DNA of 35,065 nucleotides from an uncultured Clostridia bacterium. Lineage in GTDB: Bacteria; Bacillota; Clostridia; Oscillospirales; Acutalibacteraceae. Under the pieces are notes generated by a model. That model saw nothing but the letters and a program-made list of their open reading frames with translations, was not told the DNA's origin and ran no database searches. Positions 25,398 to 33,056 of this stretch are shown one piece after another. The position numbers and the translations under genes are program-made. The stretch spans positions 1 to 35,065 of the forward strand of contig CANQAJ010000012.1 of assembly GCA_947589365.1 (NCBI GenBank), given 5' to 3'. How positions within the stretch are numbered: position 1 is the first letter of the stretch; the number at the start of each line of letters is the position of its first letter.

Positions 25398-28300
25398 TTA
25401 TTTGGATTTTACTTTCCAAAGCTCGGAAGCATACTCGAGTATTGTACGGTCGGAAGAGAACTTACCGCAGTTTGCAGTATTCTTAAGGCACTTATAACCG
25501 AATGCCCTTCTGTCCTTGTAATCGTTGTTTACCTTGATCTTCGTTTCAATATACTCGGGAAGATCTCTGAGTATGAAGTAATGGTCGGGCTTATGCCAGC
25601 TTGCACCCTTGAGGAGAGAATCATGAAGCTCCTTGAATGAGCCTTCGCCCTTCTTTCCGCCGTCTGTGAAACGACCGTCAATAAGGGTATCAATAACTCT
25701 CTTAATTTCCTCGTTCTCTTTATAAATCTTCTCGGGATCATAATTTTCTTTAAGCTCGTTAATTTCCTCAACTCTTGCACCGAAGATATATTCATTCTCT
25801 TCGCCTGCACATTCAGCTATTTCAATATTAGCACCATCATAGGTACCTATTGTAACTGCACCGTTAGCCATAAACTTCATGTTTGAGGTACCTGAAGCCT
25901 CTGTACCGGCTGTTGAGATCTGCTCGTGAATATCTGCTGCCGGAATAATCTTCTCAGCATAGGATACATTGTAGTTTGCTACGAATACGACCCTCATCTT
26001 CTGATTTACTTCGGGGTCATTATTTACAAGATTAGCTATCTCATTAATATATTTGATAACAGCTTTAGCTCTTGCATAGCCGGGAGCTGCCTTTGCACCG
26101 AAGATAAATGCAGTCGGTGTGAAATTCGGCAGCTTGCCTTCCTTAATACGGAAGTACAGTGCCATGATTGAGAAAGCATTCATAAGCTGTCTTTTGTACT
26201 CATGCAGACGCTTAACCTGAATATCAAACATGAAAGAGGGATCAATATAAACATGATCGTGCTTCTGAATGAAATCGGAAAGCTCTCTCTTTTTGATATA
26301 CTTAATCTCATTGAACTTATCAATGGTTTTTTCATCGATATGATCCTCAAGCTTCTTGAGTTCGTCAAGATTGCGGATCCATTTCTTACCGATAAGATCC
26401 GTAATAAACTCGGAATACTCGGGGTTGCACAGTGCAAGCCAGCGACGCTGTGTTACACCGTTCGTCTTATTCTGGAAACGCTCCGGATAAAGCTCATACC
26501 ACTCCTTGAGGGTTTCATCCTTGAGTATCTGTGTATGAATAGCGGCAACACCGTTTACATAGCTTGATACATATGTAGCCATACGTGCCATGTGTACAAC
26601 ATGACCGTCGTCTATTCTCATATTGTCAATCTTTTCCTGCTCAACGCCCTTATTCTTAAGCTCCGAAAGAAGTCTGTCGTTGATTTTTACGATTATATCA
26701 TATACATCGGGGAGGATGCTTGTCATAAGCTTGATATCCCACTTTTCAAGAGCCTCCTGCATAACAGTATGGTTAGTATACGCAAATGTTCTCTGAGCAA
26801 TATCAAATGCGGTATCGAAGCTGAGACCGTCATTTTGGAGAAGTCTGATAAGCTCGGGGATTGAAATTGTCGGGTGTGTATCATTGAGCTGTATAGCTGT
26901 TTCAACGGGGAACTGTGAATAATCGTTTCCGTGTCTTCTCTTATATCTCTTGATAATATCCTGAAGTGAAGCGGAGGAGAAGAAATACTGCTGCTTAAGC
27001 CTTAGCACCTTTCCGTCATAGCTGTTATCGTTCGGATAAAGAACCTTTGAGATATTCTCTGCATCATTCTTTTCCTTAACGGCCTCATCATACTTGCTGT
27101 CATTGAACTCAAGGAAATTGAAGTTATTGACAGCCTCTGCCTCCCACAGACGGAGAGTATTGATATTATCCGTGCCATATCCGATTATAGCCATATCATA
27201 CGGCACAGCTTTTACTGTCTGATCGGCAAAGTTGATTGTAACGGTATCCTCAGTTCTTCTTACACACCACGGATCGCCGAAACGCTGCCAATCGTCAGCT
27301 ACTTCAACCTGGAATCCGTCTATTATCTCCTGCTTGAACAAACCGTATTTATAGCGTATTCCGTAGCCGTCAAGCGGTACATCATGTGTAGCTGCGGAAT
27401 CAAGGAAACAGGCGGCAAGTCTGCCGAGACCTCCGTTTCCGAGAGCGGCATCGTCGATTTCCTCAAACACATTGATATCTACACCTTTATCGGCGAGAAG
27501 CTTTGTTGTCTGCTCCAAAACTCCCAGGTTATACAGGTTGTTGTAAACCATACGACCCATAAGGAATTCTGCTGACAGATAATAAGCTCTTCTCTGATTT
27601 GCATGATTTCTCTTGCTCTCAGCCCATTTCTCCGAGATATCGCCCATGATTGCCTTGCCGAGTGCATCGTGAAGCTCTGCGGGTGAAAGCTCTCCGAGTT
27701 CTTTGCAATACTCGTTCTTTGCTGTAAGCACGAGGTTGTCGATAATGGCATTTTTCTTCATTTTTTTGTCATCCTCCAGCCTTCTGTAATTTTTGGACAA
27801 ATTATAAAGTTTCTTCGCAAGTTTGGGAGTTGCGGCTCCTTTTTTCATTCTCCAGGTCCAGTTTCCGCCGAGGGTTGACGGTATGTTTATTCTTGCCTCG
27901 GATCCGAGTCCGAGGATATCCTGCATCTGAACTATTGCATAATCACTCACGCTTGAATAAGCCGTGCGGATAAAGCCCCAGTTATATCCCTCTGTTTTAT
28001 CAAGGCGACAATATTCTTCGGCAAATGCAACATCCTTTTCGGATGCCTGGCTGAGCCAACCCATAATGGTATCGTTGTCATGCGTACCCGTATAGCATAC
28101 GCTGTTGCTGGTATAATTATGGGGAAGATAATTGCTGTCTTCCTTGGAATCGAATGCAAATTCAAGAATTTTCATACCCGGATACCCGGATTCCTCAAGA
28201 AGCTTCTTTACGCCCGGTGTCTGAAGACCGAGATCCTCCGCAATAATCGGAATATCTCCCAGACGCTGCTTCATTTTTTCAAAGAATCTCATCTTGGGAC

Positions 28301-29255
28301 CGTCTATCCACTCACCCTTGACGGCATCCTTTGCACCATAGGGTATAGCATAGAACTGATCGAATGCTCTGAAGTGGTCTATACGGGTAACATCAAACAT
28401 TCTTGCTGCACCGGCTATTCTTCTTATCCACCAGTCAAAGCCTGTTTCCTCAAGATAGATCCAGTCATAAAGGGGATTTCCCCAAAGCTGTCCCGTTTCC
28501 GAGAAATAATCCGGCGGACAGCCCGCAACGCAAACAGGTTTGCGTTCGTCATCGAGCCAGAACACATCGGGATTTGCCCATGTATCGGCACTGTCCATTG
28601 CCACGTATATGGGCATATCTCCGAACAGCTTTATGCCGTTGTCATTGGCATATTCCTTAAGCTCAGCCCATTGCTTATAGAACATGAACTGCGTCCATTT
28701 CCAGAACATCACGTCCTCATAAAGCAACCTGAGATAGTAATCTATTGTATCGGGATTGCGGTATTTGATAAGCGGATCGGGCCATTCCGTCCATGCCTTA
28801 TCGTCAAAGAATTTCTTGACCGACATATACAAGGCGTAATCTGTCAGCCAGCTGTTCTCATCCCTCATAAAATCCCAAAATTCCTGCTGATTCTTCTGCT
28901 TGAAAGCCTCATAAGCCTGTCTGAGAACATCAAATCTCACGTTGTATATTCTTTCATAATCAATATACTGTGCATTTGAACCCCAATCAATCTTTTTCAG
29001 CTCTTCACGAGTCAGCAAGCCGTCTTCGCAAAGCAGGTCAAGGTCTATCATATACGGATTTCCCGCATAGGTTGAAAACGACTGATACGGCGAATCACCG
29101 TAGCTTGTCGGACCTACCGGCAGCAGCTGCCAGTACGTCTGACCCGAAGCCTTGAGAAAGTCAATAAACTCATAGGCTGCCTTGCCCATTGTGCCTATTC
29201 CGTAAGGAGAAGGCAATGAAGTTATCGGCATTAATATGCCTGCACTTCTTGGCAT
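25398..29255 (-). CDS. 4-alpha-glucanotransferase / glycogen phosphorylase fused reading frame
   Basis: 1285 aa. MalQ part 29255..27762 ('MPRSAGILMPITSLPSPYGIGTMG...YTGTHDNDTIMGW'). GlgP part 27761..25398 ('RRAYYLSAEFLMGRM', 'GGLGRLAACFLDSAATHDVPLDGYGIRYKYGLFKQ', 'STAGTEASGTSNMKFMANGAVTIGTYDGANIEI'). Confidence 0.93.
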   Translation of the reverse strand: MPRSAGILMPITSLPSPYGIGTMGKAAYEFIDFLKASGQTYWQLLPVGPTSYGDSPYQSFSTYAGNPYMIDLDLLCEDGLLTREELKKIDWGSNAQYIDYERIYNVRFDVLRQAYEAFKQKNQQEFWDFMRDENSWLTDYALYMSVKKFFDDKAWTEWPDPLIKYRNPDTIDYYLRLLYEDVMFWKWTQFMFYKQWAELKEYANDNGIKLFGDMPIYVAMDSADTWANPDVFWLDDERKPVCVAGCPPDYFSETGQLWGNPLYDWIYLEETGFDWWIRRIAGAARMFDVTRIDHFRAFDQFYAIPYGAKDAVKGEWIDGPKMRFFEKMKQRLGDIPIIAEDLGLQTPGVKKLLEESGYPGMKILEFAFDSKEDSNYLPHNYTSNSVCYTGTHDNDTIMGWLSQASEKDVAFAEEYCRLDKTEGYNWGFIRTAYSSVSDYAIVQMQDILGLGSEARINIPSTLGGNWTWRMKKGAATPKLAKKLYNLSKNYRRLEDDKKMKKNAIIDNLVLTAKNEYCKELGELSPAELHDALGKAIMGDISEKWAESKRNHANQRRAYYLSAEFLMGRMVYNNLYNLGVLEQTTKLLADKGVDINVFEEIDDAALGNGGLGRLAACFLDSAATHDVPLDGYGIRYKYGLFKQEIIDGFQVEVADDWQRFGDPWCVRRTEDTVTINFADQTVKAVPYDMAIIGYGTDNINTLRLWEAEAVNNFNFLEFNDSKYDEAVKEKNDAENISKVLYPNDNSYDGKVLRLKQQYFFSSASLQDIIKRYKRRHGNDYSQFPVETAIQLNDTHPTISIPELIRLLQNDGLSFDTAFDIAQRTFAYTNHTVMQEALEKWDIKLMTSILPDVYDIIVKINDRLLSELKNKGVEQEKIDNMRIDDGHVVHMARMATYVSSYVNGVAAIHTQILKDETLKEWYELYPERFQNKTNGVTQRRWLALCNPEYSEFITDLIGKKWIRNLDELKKLEDHIDEKTIDKFNEIKYIKKRELSDFIQKHDHVYIDPSFMFDIQVKRLHEYKRQLMNAFSIMALYFRIKEGKLPNFTPTAFIFGAKAAPGYARAKAVIKYINEIANLVNNDPEVNQKMRVVFVANYNVSYAEKIIPAADIHEQISTAGTEASGTSNMKFMANGAVTIGTYDGANIEIAECAGEENEYIFGARVEEINELKENYDPEKIYKENEEIKRVIDTLIDGRFTDGGKKGEGSFKELHDSLLKGASWHKPDHYFILRDLPEYIETKIKVNNDYKDRRAFGYKCLKNTANCGKFSSDRTILEYASELWKVKSK

Positions 29256-29348
29256 AGATAAATCATCTCCGTTCTATTATATTATATTATTCTGCTTTTT
29301 TCCATCTACAGTTCGCATTTTACTCATACTTTTTACATTCGTCATATA

Positions 29349-29377
29349 TTTTATCATAAAATTTAAATATAATCAAT
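29349..29377 (-). promoter_or_regulatory. SigA-type promoter for malQ-glgP
   Basis: On the minus strand: TTGATT - 17 nt (ATATTTAAATTTTATGA) - TAAAAT. Confidence 0.55.
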
Positions 29378-29510
29378 ACTTTTGCACAATTTTTTAATGC
29401 AAAAAAACAAAAAAACTTACACCTTCTTTTTTCTTACTCATTTACCACATAAAAACCTGCCCGTAAATCCGACCGTAATACTAAAACAATCGGGACAAGC
29501 ATAAACTATA

Positions 29511-30000
29511 TTACAGAAGCTCCGCAATATCCTTTGCAATTCTGATCGCATTAACCGAAGCAAGCTCTCTTATCCTATTTCTGTCATTTTTTCCGTTTTC
29601 GGAAAAATTGAATTTATATGCCTTGCTTTCCTTTGCCGCGACTCCTATATACACAAGCCCCACAGGCTTTTCATCGCTCCCTCCTCCCGGACCTGCTATA
29701 CCTGTAGTTGATATTCCTATATCCGCTTTGGAAATTCGTTTTATTCCCTCCGCCATCTCGATGGCAGTCTGCTCGCTGTATTCCGTATATTTATCAAGTG
29801 TTTCCTGTGATACTCCCAAGAGCTCATGCTTTATCCGGTTTGAATAAGAGCATACCCCGCATTCCATAACCTCTGAAGCTCCCGGTATACCGGTAATAAT
29901 CTCGGATATCATTCCTCCTGTCAGACTTTCGGCAGAGGCTATTTTTAACCCCTTACCCTTCAACAGGTCAACGAGCTGCTTACTTATTTTTTCTTCCATA
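29511..30000 (-). CDS. CinA C-terminal domain protein (NMN amidohydrolase type)
   Basis: ATG at 30000 after GGAGG; 'KIASAESLTGGMISEIITGIPGASEVMECGVCSYSNRIKHELLGV...STTGIAGPGGGSDEKPVGLVYIGVA'. Short stand-alone CinA-C form. Confidence 0.92.
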
Positions 30001-30202
30001 ACATAACCTCCATTAATATATGTACTTATTTTATCATTTATTGAGTAAAAATACAATAATTTTGTTATAAATAACGAAATTAATCATTCCGGTGCATAGA
30101 TATACGGTTGTTAATAATTTGTTAATAATTTAATTTTAAAATTTATACAGGATGGATTTACAGGACGGCTGTTCATAAAAATTCAGAAACGGAGGTATCC
30201 CC

Positions 30203-30724
30203 ATGCTAAGAAATTTATCATTTGATGATGCTATACTTATAAACATAATACTTGCAGCCATATGGCATTTTGTTACTTATGCTCTATGCATATATATTGA
30301 TACCGGCTTCTTTGATGCCTCTAAGAAATACTACCGGTCAAAAAAATGGGAAAATGAAGGAAAAATATACAACGACGTACTTAAAATAAACCGCTGGAAG
30401 GATCTTCTGCCGCAATTTGTCGGAAAGGACGGCTTTTCCAAAAGTCATCTCACGGATGTATCTGTTGAATATCTCGACGAATTTATAATGGAAACCTGCC
30501 GCGGAGAATGGAATCATGCCATGAATTGTCTGTTTGCAGTTGTTCTTTTTGCAATAAACAGCTTTTCCACAGCAGTTATACTGACTCTGCTGCTGCTTGC
30601 AGGTAATGCCCCGTTTGTAATTATACAGAGGTATAACAGATTCAGACTTCAGAAGCTTCGCAAAATGATTATACGCAGAACCGAAAGGAATCGGGAAAGA
30701 GAAATCTCCCGTGTCACCGTATAA
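30203..30724 (+). CDS. CrtO-like (glycosyl-4,4'-diaponeurosporenoate acyltransferase family) membrane protein
   Basis: 173 aa, hydrophobic ends, 'WENEGKIYNDVLKINRWKDLLPQFVGKDGFSKSHL...FIMETCRGEWNHAMN' resembles that family; GGAGG RBS. Confidence 0.6.
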   Translation: MLRNLSFDDAILINIILAAIWHFVTYALCIYIDTGFFDASKKYYRSKKWENEGKIYNDVLKINRWKDLLPQFVGKDGFSKSHLTDVSVEYLDEFIMETCRGEWNHAMNCLFAVVLFAINSFSTAVILTLLLLAGNAPFVIIQRYNRFRLQKLRKMIIRRTERNREREISRVTV

Positions 30725-30747
30725 CAGTGCAGAAATAAGGTAAAGCT

Positions 30748-31479
30748 ATGGATTGGTTTTTTGCGGAAAATATTGGAGAAGAGGGCAGCTCATACCTTAT
30801 CACGGGTGAGGATGCCGTACATATCACAAAATCCCTCAGAATGTCAGTAGGCGAGGTTATAACACTTTGCGGAAATGACAAAAAGGAACGGCTTTGCAGA
30901 ATTGAGCGTATCAATGCGGAGGGCGTACTTGTGAAGGTGTGCTCCTCTGAAGAATGTATGCACGAACCCGATATTGAGGTTACATTATATTTTGCCCTGA
31001 CAAAAGGAGATAAACCCGAAACCGTGATACAAAAATCAATAGAGTTGGGTGTATACAGAATAGTTCCTGTTCTTACGGACAGGTGTATCTCACGACCCGA
31101 TGATAAATCTGCACAAAAGAAACTTTTGCGATATCGGAAAATTGCTCTACAGGCAGCTATGCAGTCAAGACGGGGAATTATACCCGAGGTGTATCCCATT
31201 GTTGAACTCGGAAAAATCACGGAAGAACTTGCGGAATTTGATAAGGTAATATTATTTTACGAGGGCGGCGGAAAGCCTTTGAGGGAGCTTATATCCGAAA
31301 ATGATAAAAAAATAGCCGTATTTATCGGTCCCGAGGGTGGTTTCGGCGAGAACGAGGTCGCTTTTCTGACAGAAAACGGAGCCGTACCTTCAACACTCGG
31401 CAAGAGGATTTTAAGGGCGGAAACCGCACCTGTTGCGGCTCTTGCAGCAATCATGTTTCATACAGGAAATCTTGAATAA
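30748..31479 (+). CDS. rsmE: 16S rRNA (uracil1498-N3)-methyltransferase
   Basis: 243 aa; 'FALTKGDKPETVIQKSIELGVYRIVPVLTDRC', 'FIGPEGGFGENEV...LGKRILRAETAPVAALA'. Confidence 0.95.
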   Translation: MDWFFAENIGEEGSSYLITGEDAVHITKSLRMSVGEVITLCGNDKKERLCRIERINAEGVLVKVCSSEECMHEPDIEVTLYFALTKGDKPETVIQKSIELGVYRIVPVLTDRCISRPDDKSAQKKLLRYRKIALQAAMQSRRGIIPEVYPIVELGKITEELAEFDKVILFYEGGGKPLRELISENDKKIAVFIGPEGGFGENEVAFLTENGAVPSTLGKRILRAETAPVAALAAIMFHTGNLE

Positions 31480-31495
31480 TGAGGAGAATTGAGAA

Positions 31496-32203
31496 ATGAT
31501 AGGAATAATCGGAGCAATGGATAGTGAAACGGACGGACTTATAAAAAAAATGGAAAATCCGCAGGAAAGAATTATCAGCTCGATTAAATTTACATCAGGA
31601 AAAATCTTCGGGACAGAATGCGTCATAGCAAAATGCGGAATAGGAAAGGTCAATGCGGCAGTATGCACACAAACCATGATACTTGAATACAACCCCGACA
31701 AAATCATAAACAGCGGTATAGCCGGAAGTACATCGGACAAAACACACATAGGCAGTGTAGTAATTGCCGAAAACGTGGTTCAGCATGATTTTGACACCAC
31801 CATTATCGGCGATGAGCTTGCGACACTTTTTCTTCCGGATGATACAAGCGTAAAATATATTCCATGTGACAAAGAGCTTTTCACTGAGCTTGAAAAAACC
31901 TGTTCCGGGCTTACGGATATTGATTTCACGACAGGTACGGTTGCAACAGGCGACCAATTCATAGGTACAAGGGAAAAACGCTTTGAGATAAATGAAGTCC
32001 TGGGAGCTATCGCCTGCGAAATGGAGGGAGGAAGTATAGGTCAGGTCTGTTACCTGAATAAAATTCCATTCTGCATACTTCGCTCAATTTCAGATGACAG
32101 TACAAGTGACGAAAGTGCTGAAGTTGAATATAATACCTTTGCACAATCTGCGGCAGAAAAGGCAATAGAGATAATTACCGCCTACATAAAGAGGATATCA
32201 TGA
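31496..32203 (+). CDS. mtnN: 5'-methylthioadenosine/S-adenosylhomocysteine nucleosidase
   Basis: 235 aa; 'IGIIGAMDSETDGL', 'CGIGKVNAAVCTQTMI', 'INSGIAGS', 'CEMEGGSIGQVCYLNKIPFCILRSISDD'. Confidence 0.93.
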   Translation: MIGIIGAMDSETDGLIKKMENPQERIISSIKFTSGKIFGTECVIAKCGIGKVNAAVCTQTMILEYNPDKIINSGIAGSTSDKTHIGSVVIAENVVQHDFDTTIIGDELATLFLPDDTSVKYIPCDKELFTELEKTCSGLTDIDFTTGTVATGDQFIGTREKRFEINEVLGAIACEMEGGSIGQVCYLNKIPFCILRSISDDSTSDESAEVEYNTFAQSAAEKAIEIITAYIKRIS

Positions 32204-32853
32204 TGAACAATTTCAAGGGTATAATATTTGATATGGACGGAGTAATATTCGATTCTGAAAGACTGTATCTCGAATGTTGTATGGAGGCTGCCGCAATATT
32301 CGGTATTGATGATATGGAAAACACCTGTATGTCCTGCATAGGTCTGAACACCGAAAGAACTCTTGCGAGATTTTCCGAGGTTTACGGAAAAGATTTTCCC
32401 GTCAATGACTTCTGGAAAGAGGCAACCTCACGATTTGCACAAAAAGTCCAAAACAATCTTCTGCCTGTAAAAAAAGGTGCAAGAGAGCTTCTTGAATATC
32501 TTAAAAACAATAATGTACCGATTGCCCTTGCTTCATCTACAATAACCTGTCGGGTGCGAAGCGAGCTTTCCGCAGCGGGACTTATTAATTATTTTGATGT
32601 CATAGTCGGCGGGGATATGGTAGACAAAAGCAAACCCGAGCCGGATATTTTTCTTTATGCTGCGGATAAACTGAAAATCCCCGCAAAGAACTGCTGTATA
32701 ATTGAGGACAGCTTTAATGGTGTACGTGCCGCACACGCTTCCGGGGCATTTGTCATTATGGTTCCCGATCTTATTCAACCTACGGAGGAAATTGCCCTGC
32801 TTGCCGATATAATCCTCCCCTCACTTACCGATGTCGGAAAATACTTGGAATAA
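32200..32853 (+). CDS. HAD-family phosphatase (beta-phosphoglucomutase-like)
   Basis: 217 aa; 'GIIFDMDGVIFDSERLY', 'PIALASSTITCRV', 'KPEPDIFLYAADKL', 'IIEDSFNGVRAAHASGAFVIMVPD'. Confidence 0.93.
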   Translation: MMNNFKGIIFDMDGVIFDSERLYLECCMEAAAIFGIDDMENTCMSCIGLNTERTLARFSEVYGKDFPVNDFWKEATSRFAQKVQNNLLPVKKGARELLEYLKNNNVPIALASSTITCRVRSELSAAGLINYFDVIVGGDMVDKSKPEPDIFLYAADKLKIPAKNCCIIEDSFNGVRAAHASGAFVIMVPDLIQPTEEIALLADIILPSLTDVGKYLE

Positions 32854-32871
32854 TCACATAATATATAATAT

Positions 32872-32900
32872 CGCAGACTGCCGATGTCTGCGGTTTATTT
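32872..32900 (+). terminator. Intrinsic terminator after the rsmE-mtnN-HAD operon
   Basis: CGCAGAC-TGCCGAT-GTCTGCG followed by GTTTATTTTTT. Confidence 0.75.
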
Positions 32901-32969
32901 TTTATAGATCATTGCCTGCAATTCCTCCCCGAAAATACCTCAAAACAATTATATACAGTTTTAAAAATA

Positions 32970-32998
32970 TTGACAAAACGGAAAAAACTGTTTATACT
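32970..32998 (+). promoter_or_regulatory. SigA-type promoter for the ABC transporter
   Basis: TTGACA - 17 nt - TATACT, followed by an AAGGAG RBS and ATG at 33057. Confidence 0.65.
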
Positions 32999-33056
32999 GC
33001 TAATGTAATATAAGGGACGGATTTTAATTACCGTTCGATAAAGGAGAATCATAAAT

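Noticed and set aside
28080-28979. 299 aa plus-strand ORF inside malQ
   Set aside because: Antisense to conserved MalQ coding sequence; no domain signal.
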